Shown here: positions 26,739-35,073 of the stretch, piece by piece | Numbering within the stretch: the stretch's first letter is position 1 | How the letters are laid out: every line of letters begins with the position of its first letter | DNA from: SZAS-79 sp965279075 | GTDB taxonomy: Bacteria; Pseudomonadota; Gammaproteobacteria; Burkholderiales; SG8-39 | NCBI GenBank assembly: GCA_965279075.1 | Contig: CBDIHI010000002.1 | Coordinates: 14,619-78,618 of the forward strand | Length of the DNA stretch: 64,000 nucleotides | Reading direction: 5' to 3' | The notes under the pieces: generated by a model | The model's input: only the letters and a program-made list of their open reading frames with translations | Told to the model about the DNA's origin: nothing | Database searches by the model: none | Program-made: the position numbers and the translations under genes

Positions 26739-27586
26739 CGGGTCAGCCTCAGGAGGAATCCGTTGGTGTGAGCGGGGCCGACGAACCATTCGTCGCCGTG
26801 CTTGCTTACCGGGACGCCATTGCCTTCCATGTGCCTGGCTGCGCGGTCCCGGTCGGTGAAGCGCACTTCGACGCCCGCAAATGCCGGGCGCGCCGCGGGC
26901 ACCCAGCCATAACGCGAGCTGAAGGCCTCCGTGCGGTGAAGCTCAATAGTGCCCCCGCCCGTGGGCGTGAAGACAAGTGTTCCGTCTGTCCGTTCGACTG
27001 CTTGGACGCCGGTGACTGTCGCAAGGCGCTCGCGCTGGGCCGGGATGTCATCGGCGCAAACCAGGGCGGCCTCCAGGGCGATGGCGCCGTTCGGGTGGTC
27101 CTGGTAGCGCGGTTGCCAGAGGTACTCCGGCGTCTGGTGCTCCAGGACGATGTAGCGGCCTTCCGGGTACGCTTCATCGCGGCTGAAGATGTTCCTGAAG
27201 CGCATCGTTTCTTCCGCGCCATCGACATCGAGCTTGCGGGCGCGCTGCACCGGAGGGTTGAACGTAGGAGTGCGCGCAGCGATTCCGGCATAGGCGGCAT
27301 CCGCATCCGGAACGCGCAGCGCGAGCAGGTGGAGACCCTGGAAGCGCGAAATGAATTTAGTCCACGGGTTGTACGCAGTGGCATCGACGACACCGATGAG
27401 TTCGAGGTAGCCCCTGCGCAGGATCGCGCAACGGTTGGCCGTAGCCCACGGCCCTTCCTCGTTGCGGTCTGGCATGCGGCCGCTCTGCCGGCTGACCGGG
27501 GACAGCGTGAAGCCGAGCTTTTCCCAGCGCGCGGCTCCGGAGGCGAGGTCCGGCGCGATCGCGCCGAGGTGGTCGAGCGACGCCAT
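26735..27586 (-). CDS. Glyoxalase-fold (VOC) protein, copy 1
   Basis: VOC superfamily protein of 283 residues, paralogous to the next gene. SLDHLGAIAPDLASGAARWEKLGF opens the first module; LRRGYLELIGVVDATAYNPW and YIVLEHQTPEYLWQPRYQDHPNGAI match copy 2 (RNMYIDR there, RNIFSRD here). Its ATG follows the stop of the ligase gene without a gap (TGA then ATG). The tandem arrangement suggests either a heterodimer or two successive steps on similar intermediates. Confidence 0.87.
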   Translation of the reverse strand: MASLDHLGAIAPDLASGAARWEKLGFTLSPVSRQSGRMPDRNEEGPWATANRCAILRRGYLELIGVVDATAYNPWTKFISRFQGLHLLALRVPDADAAYAGIAARTPTFNPPVQRARKLDVDGAEETMRFRNIFSRDEAYPEGRYIVLEHQTPEYLWQPRYQDHPNGAIALEAALVCADDIPAQRERLATVTGVQAVERTDGTLVFTPTGGGTIELHRTEAFSSRYGWVPAARPAFAGVEVRFTDRDRAARHMEGNGVPVSKHGDEWFVGPAHTNGFLLRLTR

Positions 27587-29095
27587 TCAGGAGTTCGCCT
27601 TCTCGGGCTCGCGCCAGAGTTCGCGCGCCCGCGCCTTCAGGAGCTTGCGGTCGATCTTGTTTGGTCCCGCGAGAGGCAGCGCGTCCATGAACTCAACCTG
27701 CCGCGGGTGCTGGTAGGCGGGGGCATTGGCAAGCGCGTACCGCTTGATCTCTTCCTCGCCCAGAGCGGACCCCGTGCGCCGCACGATGAACGCGAAGGGC
27801 TTCTCACCCTTCAGTTCGTCGGGCACGGGCACGACGCAGGACTGCGCGATGTCCGGATGCCTTTCGAGCATGTGCTCGACCTCGCCCGGGTAGATGTTTT
27901 CGCCGCCGCAGTTGAACATGTCGTCGGCGCGACCGATGAAGTAGTAGGCGCCTTGGGCGTCGCGGCGGAATACGTCACCGGACACGTACCAGCCGTCGGG
28001 GGTCAGGGCCTCGCGAGATTTTTCCGGGAGGTTGAGGTAGCCGGTCATCGTGGCCGGCGTGTGCTGCACCAGCACGCCTTCGTCGGTGTCGTTGCCCTGG
28101 GCGTCGACGAGGCGCACCTGCACGCCGGGAAGGGGCCAGCCGAGCGCCATGTCGGGCCGCGGGCGCCCGTCCGGATGCGGGCCGAACACGACCGGGCCGG
28201 CTTCCGTGGTGCCGTAGGCGTTCATGATCGTCGCCTTGGGGAAAAGGCTGCGCAGGTCGTCGATCAGCTTCTGCGTCGTGGGCGCCGAGCCCATGCGCAC
28301 GGTACGTACGGAGGCCAGGTCGGTTTTTGCGATCGTGGCCTTTTCGCGCACCATCATCGCGAGCATGGTCGGCACCGAGGTGAGCCAGGTGACGCCGAAT
28401 CGCCCGACCGCCTCCACATAGCGTTTCGCATCGAATTGCGGCATCAGCACCATGCTGGCGTGCGCCGCGAACACGAATTTCGACGTGCCCAGCCCGTTCA
28501 TGTGGAACAGCGGTGCCGCAACGATCAGCCGGTGATCCCCCGGCGGGATCGTCGCAAGGCGCGATTCGATCGCCCACAGGTGGCCCTGATGCGACAGTGG
28601 CACGCCCTTGGGCCGCCCGGTCGAACCGGAGGTGTAGAGGACCATCGCGGTCTCGCCCTCGCGCGGCACGACCGTCTCGAACGGTCCGTGATCGAGCAGT
28701 GCCTCGAACTCGGCGCCGAACTCGAGGATGGGCAGGTCCGCGGCGATCGCCGGGCGGCGCTCGGCGTCGCAGAGCACCAGCTTCACGCTGGAATCGCGCA
28801 TGACGAAATCGATCGTGTCGCGCGGAAACTTGTGGTTCACCGGGACCGCGACGAGGCCCGCGCGCATGATCCCGAAATACGCGATCAGGAACTCCGCGCG
28901 ATTGGCCGACAGGATGGCCACCGAGTCCCCGCGCACAAGGCCGCGTTTGAGCAGGCCGCGTGCGCAGGCGTCCGAAAGGGCGTCGATTTCGCCGTGGGTG
29001 TATTCCCGCGGCCTGGCCCAGTCGAGGCAGTCAATCAGCGCGAGGCGGGAAGGGTCTTTGTTGCGATCGAGCAGATCGCCGAGGTTGGTCAGCAT
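27587..29095 (-). CDS. AMP-dependent acyl/aryl-CoA synthetase
   Basis: ANL-superfamily ligase of 502 residues that activates a carboxylate as acyl-AMP and then acyl-CoA. The phosphate-binding loop is YTSGSTGRPKGVPLSH at about 152-167. NAYGTTEAGPVVFG is the A5 motif, WYVSGDVFRRDAQGAYYFIGRADD spans A7-A8, and the catalytic lysine lies in GPNKIDRKLL near the C-terminus. It is short and cytosolic, like benzoate/4-hydroxybenzoate or medium-chain acid ligases. It sits between the cysteine-dioxygenase-like gene (57-bp gap) and the VOC genes. The acid it activates is unknown. Confidence 0.93.
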   Translation of the reverse strand: MLTNLGDLLDRNKDPSRLALIDCLDWARPREYTHGEIDALSDACARGLLKRGLVRGDSVAILSANRAEFLIAYFGIMRAGLVAVPVNHKFPRDTIDFVMRDSSVKLVLCDAERRPAIAADLPILEFGAEFEALLDHGPFETVVPREGETAMVLYTSGSTGRPKGVPLSHQGHLWAIESRLATIPPGDHRLIVAAPLFHMNGLGTSKFVFAAHASMVLMPQFDAKRYVEAVGRFGVTWLTSVPTMLAMMVREKATIAKTDLASVRTVRMGSAPTTQKLIDDLRSLFPKATIMNAYGTTEAGPVVFGPHPDGRPRPDMALGWPLPGVQVRLVDAQGNDTDEGVLVQHTPATMTGYLNLPEKSREALTPDGWYVSGDVFRRDAQGAYYFIGRADDMFNCGGENIYPGEVEHMLERHPDIAQSCVVPVPDELKGEKPFAFIVRRTGSALGEEEIKRYALANAPAYQHPRQVEFMDALPLAGPNKIDRKLLKARARELWREPEKANS

Positions 29096-29152
29096 GGTCC
29101 GGGAAAGATAGCGGAAAAGGGGGGGCTCGTGCGCGCCAGGAGCGAACCGCCG

Positions 29153-29746
29153 TCAGGCGAGCAGGATCCGGTTCACACCGTCGCCAACCCGGTCCGGCGG
29201 CACGCCGTAAATATGCAGCGACATCGCAAAGCCCGGCGAGCGGTTCGCCAGCCGGTGCACGAAGCGCCCGTCGCTCGCGTCGCAACAGGATTCGCCGGCC
29301 GCCATGGCGCGCGTCGAAACCATAGGACCGGGTTCGCTTTCACCGTCATTCCAAGCCACGTAGGTCTCTTCCTCCAGAACCCCGGTGTGCAACCCAAGCG
29401 CGCACCACGCGAGGTGGGCGTGGACTGGCGTGATGCAGCCCGGTGGCCAGACCAGGCCGAGGACGCAGAACCTGCCCGCGGGATCCGCATGCAGCAGCAC
29501 CCGGCTGTAGCCCGTGCAGCACATCACGTAGCGCATGCCGTCGAGGAGCGCAGTGTTGTCGATGTGTAGCGCGATCGCCTCGCGGGCGGCCGTGGCCGAA
29601 GCGCCCCAGTCCCCGCGCCGGACCTGCGCGAAATTCCGGTCGAGTGACCCGACCAGCGCGGCGAACGCGCCGGGGGCCGAGCCGGCCTGCCAGTTGTCTA
29701 TGGGCGAGGCGGTGCCGGGGACGGTGACGGAACGTGCGGCGTGCAT
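29153..29746 (-). CDS. Cysteine dioxygenase-like thiol dioxygenase
   Basis: Cupin iron enzyme of 197 residues related to cysteine dioxygenase. The iron ligands are visible as His109 and His111 (TPVHAHLAW) and His164 (GRFVHRLAN), the last about 53 residues on as in known enzymes; SLHIYG (His178, Tyr180) matches the active-site His/Tyr pair. A Cys at 115 lies near the position of the Cys-Tyr crosslink residue, but the spacing differs by one, so a crosslink is doubtful. In this locus it may oxidise a thiol or serve as a divergent small dioxygenase. It is encoded in the long minus-strand operon after the hydrolase gene. Confidence 0.87.
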   Translation of the reverse strand: MHAARSVTVPGTASPIDNWQAGSAPGAFAALVGSLDRNFAQVRRGDWGASATAAREAIALHIDNTALLDGMRYVMCCTGYSRVLLHADPAGRFCVLGLVWPPGCITPVHAHLAWCALGLHTGVLEEETYVAWNDGESEPGPMVSTRAMAAGESCCDASDGRFVHRLANRSPGFAMSLHIYGVPPDRVGDGVNRILLA

Positions 29747-29779
29747 TTTTTATGAGCCTTTGCTTGTGGAGTGGGTCGC

Positions 29780-30925
29780 TCAGCCGAGCGCGCGGCACCA
29801 GTCGGCCATCAGCTTGCAGCACTGCGCCTTCAGCTCCGGCTGGTCGTTCAGGTAATGCTTCCCGCCCTTGACCGGGGTCAGCGTGCGGTTCGTGTGCGGG
29901 ACTGCGTCGTACAGCATCTGCGCGTAGCCGGGGTAGCAGCCGGGATCGGCCGTGCCGTAGATCACGTGGACAGGGACGCTGACACCGCGAAGGCGCTCCG
30001 GGCCGAACCCGTTGGACAGCCTTTGGCTCCACTGCGAAAGCCACGAGCGCAGCGTGGTGAAATGGCCGATCGAGCCAGGAATCAGGTTGGCGACATACGG
30101 CTCGCCCCATTGCGTCGTCGCCGCGCGGTCCGAGGGCTCGAGCGTGAGGTCGAGGTTGCGCGGGTCGGCCATCGTCCCGTGCACGACGAAGGGGAGGTCG
30201 TTGACCTTGCCGCCGGTGGCGGTATCCAGTGTTTCGAGCTTGCCGAGCGCCCATTGGGTGATGCGTTCGTTGCGAGCCACCTGTGCCGCGCGATACCGAC
30301 CAAGGAAGGCGGGCGAATAGGGCGGGCCGTTTTCCGGGTTGAACATGTCGAGCGCCGGATCCCGCGCGAGCGGGTCGTTCTCGTCCGTGATCGCGGGGTC
30401 GAGCTTCTCGGTGAGGACGATGTTGCGGCCCGGGTGCGCCATCAGCAGGATCAGCGCGTCGGCCGGGGGCAGGTCCGCCTTGGTAAGGTCGGGCCCGCCG
30501 CCTGCGGGGGTGCCCGTGATCGTCGGGTGCTCGGCCTGCGACTGGTAGAGGGACACCAGGCCGCCGCCCCCGGAGTTGCCGATCAGCACCACGCGCCGGT
30601 AGCCCTCCGTGCGCAGGTGGCGCACCACCGAACCGATGTCGAGCACGCAGTCCTCGAGCAGCAGCGTGGCCTCGTTGCCGATATAGCGCGTGGTCATGCC
30701 TATCGCGTCGACGCCGTTCTCGGCCAGCGGGGCCAGGGCATAGTGCCCCATGAAGTTGGATGAGGGGTGGATCACCACCACCGCGGTGTCGGCCTTGGTC
30801 CTGGCGCGGTGGCGCGTGCACCAGAGCACTCCCGCGCGGCGGGCGACGCCAGACTGGATGCCCGAGCCCGCGGCCGACTGCATCGGCACCGCGAGGAGTT
30901 CTCGGCCGCTTGCCGGCTGGCTCAT
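29780..30925 (-). CDS. Alpha/beta-hydrolase family protein
   Basis: Hydrolase of 381 residues. TAVVVIHPSSNFMGHYALAPL gives the first strand and oxyanion region, VVLIGNSGGGGLVSLYQ is the nucleophile elbow (GNSGG), YGTADPG holds the probable acid and KGGKHYLN the catalytic His. The length exceeds the minimal fold, with an extra lid region between about 150 and 270. The start at 30925 overlaps the stop of the dioxygenase-like gene as ATGA. By position it might cleave the ring-opened product of the adjacent cupin dioxygenase, or an ester/lactone of it, but this is inference. Confidence 0.85.
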   Translation of the reverse strand: MSQPASGRELLAVPMQSAAGSGIQSGVARRAGVLWCTRHRARTKADTAVVVIHPSSNFMGHYALAPLAENGVDAIGMTTRYIGNEATLLLEDCVLDIGSVVRHLRTEGYRRVVLIGNSGGGGLVSLYQSQAEHPTITGTPAGGGPDLTKADLPPADALILLMAHPGRNIVLTEKLDPAITDENDPLARDPALDMFNPENGPPYSPAFLGRYRAAQVARNERITQWALGKLETLDTATGGKVNDLPFVVHGTMADPRNLDLTLEPSDRAATTQWGEPYVANLIPGSIGHFTTLRSWLSQWSQRLSNGFGPERLRGVSVPVHVIYGTADPGCYPGYAQMLYDAVPHTNRTLTPVKGGKHYLNDQPELKAQCCKLMADWCRALG

Positions 30926-32088
30926 TTGCGGTTCCAGGACAGCACGTAATCCTTGCGTTCGGTCGCCAGGGCGGCGGGTCCGAGCGCGAGGGGCTGGAAC
31001 GTGTCGAGCATGACCGCGGTTTCCTCGGTGCGCTGGCCTACGCGCGAGGGCGCTGACTCCCACGCGGCGGGCTGGGGCCCGTGGATATGACCGGCGGGAT
31101 GCAGCGAGACCGCGCCGCGCTCGACGCCGCTGCCTTTGCGCGAGAAGAAGTTGCCCTCGGCATAGAAAATGAACTCGTCGGAGTCGACGTTCGAGTGGAA
31201 GGACGGGAGCGGCATCGCGCGGGGGTCGTAATCGAGCATGCGGGGCACGAAGTTGCACACGACGCAGCCCGGCGCCTCGAAGACCTGGTGGACCGGCGGT
31301 GGGCGATGGAAGCTTCCCGAGATCGGCGAGAAGTCTTCGATGTTGAGCGCATAGGGGTAATTGCAGCCGAACCAGCCGGCCACGTCGAACGGGTGGGTCT
31401 GGTAGGTATAGCGGGTGAGCCCGGCGCGGGTCTTGACGATGACAGGGACGTCGCTACCTTCTGCGAGCAGAGGGCCCTCGGGCCGGCGCAGGTCGAGTTC
31501 CGAGTACGGGGATTCCTGGTGGTACTGGCCGTACTGCGTCAGGTAACGTTTCGGTGGCCGCACGTGCCCGGTGGTCTCGAAAACCAGGGCGTTCAGCGGG
31601 CCGCCCGCGGCGGGCAGCCAGCGGTGCGTGGTTGCCTTCGGGATGACCACGTAGTCTCCCTTGGCGACGTCCAGCACCCCGAACACGGTTTCGAGCCGCG
31701 CGGCGCCGTCGTGAACGAAGACGAGCTCGTCGCCGATCGCGTTGCGAAAGAGCGGGGATGGCGCATCTGCGGAGACGAAGGACACCAGCACGTCGGCGTT
31801 GCCGCAAAGCAGTTGCCGGGCGCCGAGCATGTCGCCGCCCCGCGGCAGGCCGGCTGTACCGAACAGGCGTGGGGACAGCGGGTGGTTCGACGTGAGCGCG
31901 GGCGCCGTTGCTCCTGCGTCCTCGACCTTGACTACGGCCGAGGGCGTCTCGAGGTGGTAGAGCATGGACATGTCCGAGGAAAAGCCTTCCTCGCCCATGA
32001 CCTCCGCGGCATACAGCCGCCCGTCCGGACGCCGGTGCTGGGAGAAACGCTTGCGGGGCGCATCCCCGACCTTCATGAAGTACGGCAT
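30922..32088 (-). CDS. Homogentisate 1,2-dioxygenase-family ring-cleaving cupin
   Basis: Non-haem iron dioxygenase of the homogentisate dioxygenase family, 388 residues, which is the shorter bacterial form (classical HmgA is about 430-450). Metal-site segments are FHSNVDSDEFIFYAEGNFFSR (His and acidic ligand) and SLHPAGHIHGPQP (second His), with PPPVHQVFEAPGCVVCNFVPR before them. The start at 32088 has an ideal AGGAGG six bases upstream. It is the first gene of the long minus-strand operon, divergent from an FAD aromatic hydroxylase. The pair fits hydroxylation followed by cleavage of a para-diol-type ring, though homogentisate itself is not proven as substrate. Confidence 0.88.
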   Translation of the reverse strand: MPYFMKVGDAPRKRFSQHRRPDGRLYAAEVMGEEGFSSDMSMLYHLETPSAVVKVEDAGATAPALTSNHPLSPRLFGTAGLPRGGDMLGARQLLCGNADVLVSFVSADAPSPLFRNAIGDELVFVHDGAARLETVFGVLDVAKGDYVVIPKATTHRWLPAAGGPLNALVFETTGHVRPPKRYLTQYGQYHQESPYSELDLRRPEGPLLAEGSDVPVIVKTRAGLTRYTYQTHPFDVAGWFGCNYPYALNIEDFSPISGSFHRPPPVHQVFEAPGCVVCNFVPRMLDYDPRAMPLPSFHSNVDSDEFIFYAEGNFFSRKGSGVERGAVSLHPAGHIHGPQPAAWESAPSRVGQRTEETAVMLDTFQPLALGPAALATERKDYVLSWNRK

Positions 32089-32137
32089 CCGGGCCTCCTG
32101 GGCGGCGCTGCGCGCACCGGCCTTGTTCGGTAGTTTT

Positions 32138-32217
32138 TTACCAAGAACTTTGAAACGCCAGCGTAAAATTACCACAAATGATTATTGCTTAGTATAAGAT
32201 TTACCACGACCTTACCG
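32138..32217. promoter_or_regulatory. Divergent promoter region with helically phased TTACC repeats
   Basis: The 151-bp gap between two divergent operons is AT-rich for this genome. TTACCA occurs at 32138, 32169 and 32201, and TTACCG at 32212. The start-to-start distances are 31, 32 and 11 bp, that is three, three and one helical turns, so all copies face the same side of the DNA. A weak sigma-70-like pair, TTACCA (32169-32174) and TATAAG (32193-32198) with an 18-bp spacer, could drive the plus-strand operon. The repeats are candidate activator sites; the factor is unknown. Confidence 0.45.
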
Positions 32218-32239
32218 CCACTTTCGTTCGCTGCGACCC

Positions 32240-33913
32240 ATGGAAATCACCTTCGGCGAGTATTTCCCGTACACCCATCACGCAGCGCGCGTGCCCGGCA
32301 AGCTTGTCGGCGGGGCCGAACCGGGACGGCACAAGGTCGCGATCGTCGGCGGCGGGCCCACGGGCCTGGCGCTGGCGCTGGACCTCGCCGCCCACGGCGT
32401 CGCTTCGGTCGTCCTGGAAGCCGACGACACGGTGTGCTCGGGCAGCCGGGCGGGGGCGTTCACGCGCCGCACCCTGGAGATTCTCGAACGGCTCGGCGTG
32501 ATCGACGAGGTCATGCGCACCGGGCACGGCTGGTCGACGGGCTGGACCTACTACCGCGACAAGGAAGTCTTCCGGCTGGAGATGCCGAACGACGCCAACC
32601 AGAAGTACCCGCCCGCGATCAGCCACCTGCAGAACTACATCGAGCACGTCATGGTGGAGAAGGCCGGCGAGGGCGGGCTGGCCGACATCCGCTGGCAATC
32701 GACGGTTGCGGGTCTTTCCCAAACGGCTGACGGCGTGCGCCTGCAGGTCGAGACGCCTGCCGGCAGCTATGCACTGGACGCCGACTGGGTCGTTGCCTGC
32801 GACGGCGCGCGCTCGGGCGTGCGCAGCCTGACGGACCTGCGGATGCAGGGTACGCGCTACGAGGGGCGCTACGTGATCATCGATGTGCGCGTGGATACCG
32901 AAGGCCTGCCCGTGGGCCGGCGCTGCTGGTTCGACCCGCCCTCCAAGCCAGGCGGCACGCTGCTGATGTACAAGAAGCCGAACGGCATGTTGCGATTCGA
33001 CTACCAGCTCGGCGAGGACGAGGATGAAGAAGAGGCGATGCGGCCGGAGAAAGTGTTCGCCGCGGTCGACGGCCACCTCAAGATGCTCGGCATCGAGCGC
33101 AAGTGGGAACCAGTCTGGATGAGCCTGTATCGCGCCAGCGCGCTGACACTGGAGCGCTATCTCCACGGCCGCGTGCTGTTCGCGGGGGATGCAGCGCACC
33201 TGATCCCGATCTTCGGCGTGCGGGGCATGAATTCGGCGCTGGACGACATCCACAACCTCGCCTGGAAGCTCGCTTTCGTCGCCAACGGGACCGCCGCGCC
33301 GGCGCTGCTGGAGTCCTACAGCGCCGAGCGTGTGTACGCCGCGCGCGAGAACCACCGCTTCGCGATGAAGGGCGCGGAATTCATGTCGCCGCCCTCGAAA
33401 CCCTTCCGGCTGATGCGCGACGCGGTGTTGTCGTTGTCGGAGAAGCACCCCTGGTTCACGAGCCTCATGAACCCCCGGCAGCACTCCGCGATCCCGCTGG
33501 TCGACTCGCCGCTCAACGCCTTTCCGGAGCGCTCGGCGCAATTCGAGGCGGGACCGGCGCCCGGGATCATCCTGCCGGAATGCCCGTTGACGGCCGATGG
33601 GGCCGCCACCCACATCACCAGCCTGCTCGGGCCCTGGTTCACGCTGTTCGTATTCTCCGGGGACGGCAAGGTACCGGCGGGAATCGCGGCGGTTGCTGCT
33701 GCGGCCGCAGGGCGCATGCCGTTCCGGGTGAAGGCGATTGCGCGCGCGGATGACCACACGGGCCGGTTGTTCCCCCTTTACGGGGCGCAGGACGGAACCG
33801 CCTATCTGGTGCGGCCCGACGGCCATGTGATGGCGCGCTGGGTTGCAGCAATCCCCGACGAAATTGCCGCGGCCCTTGGCCGTATTCCCGCGCCCGTCGC
33901 CCGGGCCACCTGA
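32240..33913 (+). CDS. FAD-dependent aromatic monooxygenase (MhpA-like)
   Basis: Class A flavoprotein hydroxylase of 557 residues. The dinucleotide motif VAIVGGGPTGLALAL (GxGxxG at 37-42) with Glu60, the CDGARSGVR motif at about 185-193 and the FAGDAAHLIP motif near 314-323 define the family; GVRGMNSALDDIHNLAWKL is the usual continuation. A C-terminal thioredoxin-like domain (about 440-557) is as in 3-(3-hydroxyphenyl)propionate and phenol hydroxylases. There is no strong Shine-Dalgarno sequence before the ATG. It is the first gene of the plus-strand arm; its predicted role is ring hydroxylation that prepares the substrate for the divergent cupin dioxygenase. Confidence 0.93.
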   Translation: MEITFGEYFPYTHHAARVPGKLVGGAEPGRHKVAIVGGGPTGLALALDLAAHGVASVVLEADDTVCSGSRAGAFTRRTLEILERLGVIDEVMRTGHGWSTGWTYYRDKEVFRLEMPNDANQKYPPAISHLQNYIEHVMVEKAGEGGLADIRWQSTVAGLSQTADGVRLQVETPAGSYALDADWVVACDGARSGVRSLTDLRMQGTRYEGRYVIIDVRVDTEGLPVGRRCWFDPPSKPGGTLLMYKKPNGMLRFDYQLGEDEDEEEAMRPEKVFAAVDGHLKMLGIERKWEPVWMSLYRASALTLERYLHGRVLFAGDAAHLIPIFGVRGMNSALDDIHNLAWKLAFVANGTAAPALLESYSAERVYAARENHRFAMKGAEFMSPPSKPFRLMRDAVLSLSEKHPWFTSLMNPRQHSAIPLVDSPLNAFPERSAQFEAGPAPGIILPECPLTADGAATHITSLLGPWFTLFVFSGDGKVPAGIAAVAAAAAGRMPFRVKAIARADDHTGRLFPLYGAQDGTAYLVRPDGHVMARWVAAIPDEIAAALGRIPAPVARAT

Positions 33914-33924
33914 AGGATCCCGCC

Positions 33925-34107
33925 ATGAACCCCCAGGAACTCGACGAGGTCTATACGAAGCTCGGCTATGCGCTGACCGAGGTCGGCGAGGAGAAGACGC
34001 CGATGGTGCTCGCCCGGCTGGCGCTCCTGCTGATGCAGCGGGCAGGCGATGCGGCCGCGGTCGGCACCGCGATCGACGAGGCCGTCGAAGGGTTTCGCCC
34101 ACAGTGA
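33925..34107 (+). CDS. DUF2783-type small protein
   Basis: Protein of 60 residues, MNPQELDEVYTKLGYALTEV to EGFRPQ, all helical in appearance and acidic. Genes of this type (DUF2783) typically sit next to FAD aromatic monooxygenases, exactly as here (11 bp after the hydroxylase gene). The stop overlaps the GTG start of the Bug gene as GTGA, confirming that it is translated. A role as a small accessory or regulatory subunit of the hydroxylase is possible; none is established that I know of. Confidence 0.8.
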   Translation: MNPQELDEVYTKLGYALTEVGEEKTPMVLARLALLLMQRAGDAAAVGTAIDEAVEGFRPQ

Positions 34108-35066
34108 CGGCGCTGCGGGCGGCCTGTACGGCCCTGCTCCTGCTGGCTTGCTGTGCAGCACACGCGCAGGCGTGGCCTGCGCGGCCGATCCGGCTCGTCG
34201 TCGCCTTCCCCCCGGGAGGGCCGGCGGACATCGTGGGGCGCGCGATGGCGCAGAAGCTCGGCGATGCTCTCGGCCAGTCCGTCGTCGTCGACAATCGTCC
34301 CGGAGGCAATGCCAACATCGGCGCCGAGGCCGTAGCAAAAGCCGCTGCAGACGGCTACACGCTGCTGCTTGCGACCTCCACCCATGCGACCAACGCCAGC
34401 CTCTACCGGTCGCTGCGCTACGACCTGCGGCGCGATTTCGTTCCCGTGGCGCGGCTGGCCGTGTTCCCGCTGGTGCTGGTGGTGAACCCTTCGCTCAAGG
34501 TGGCGTCCACGCACGAGCTGATATCGCTTGCCAAAGCCAGGCCCGGCGCCCTGAGCTATGCCTCGGCGGGCAGCGGCGGCGGCGCGCACCTGGCGGCGGA
34601 GTCCTTCAAGGCCGCGGCGGGCGTAGACATGGTGCATGTCCCCTACAAGGGCACCGGGCCCGCGGTCCTCGACGTGCTGGCCGGGCAGGTGGGGATCATG
34701 TTCGCCAGCATCCCCTCGGTGATCGGGCACATCAAGGCCGGCAAGCTGGTCCCGCTGGGCGTCACCAGCGCGAGGCGCTCGGTGGCGTTGCCGGACGTGC
34801 CGGCGATCGCAGAGTCAGGACTGGCACACTACGAGCTTGCTTCCTGGTTCGGGGTGGTCGCGCCGGCAGGGATCCCGGTGGCGGTCGTGGCGCGCTTGAA
34901 CACGGAGGCCAACAGGATTCTCGCCACGCCGGAGTTCGCCAGGCGGCTGGATGCGGAGGGCGGGGAGGCGGCGCCAGGCTCGCCCGAGGCGTTCGGGGCG
35001 TTCATCCGTTTGGAAATCGATCGCTGGGCGGCCGTCGTGCGGCGCACCGGCGCGCAGGTGGATTGA
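34104..35066 (+). CDS. Bug-family (TctC-like) periplasmic binding protein
   Basis: Bug receptor of 320 residues beginning at a GTG that overlaps the stop of the DUF2783 gene. The signal peptide runs to about residue 22 (LLLLACCAAHA); a cysteine pair lies in its hydrophobic core. Then PARPIRLVVAFPPGGPADIVGRAM, VVDNRPGGNANIG and MVHVPYKGTGPAV follow. The location between a ring hydroxylase and a UbiD-type decarboxylase suggests that it captures the aromatic acid degraded by this locus. No TctA/TctB pair is adjacent. Confidence 0.92.
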   Translation: MTALRAACTALLLLACCAAHAQAWPARPIRLVVAFPPGGPADIVGRAMAQKLGDALGQSVVVDNRPGGNANIGAEAVAKAAADGYTLLLATSTHATNASLYRSLRYDLRRDFVPVARLAVFPLVLVVNPSLKVASTHELISLAKARPGALSYASAGSGGGAHLAAESFKAAAGVDMVHVPYKGTGPAVLDVLAGQVGIMFASIPSVIGHIKAGKLVPLGVTSARRSVALPDVPAIAESGLAHYELASWFGVVAPAGIPVAVVARLNTEANRILATPEFARRLDAEGGEAAPGSPEAFGAFIRLEIDRWAAVVRRTGAQVD

Positions 35067-35073
35067 GGCAACC

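Noticed and set aside
26768..29569. Long plus-strand open frame of over 900 codons opposite the ligase and VOC genes
   Set aside because: It is antisense to three genes with clear motifs (YTSGSTGRPKG loop, VOC signatures). Its protein is rich in Arg, His and Val without recognisable domains, as expected of a reverse reading of GC-rich coding DNA.
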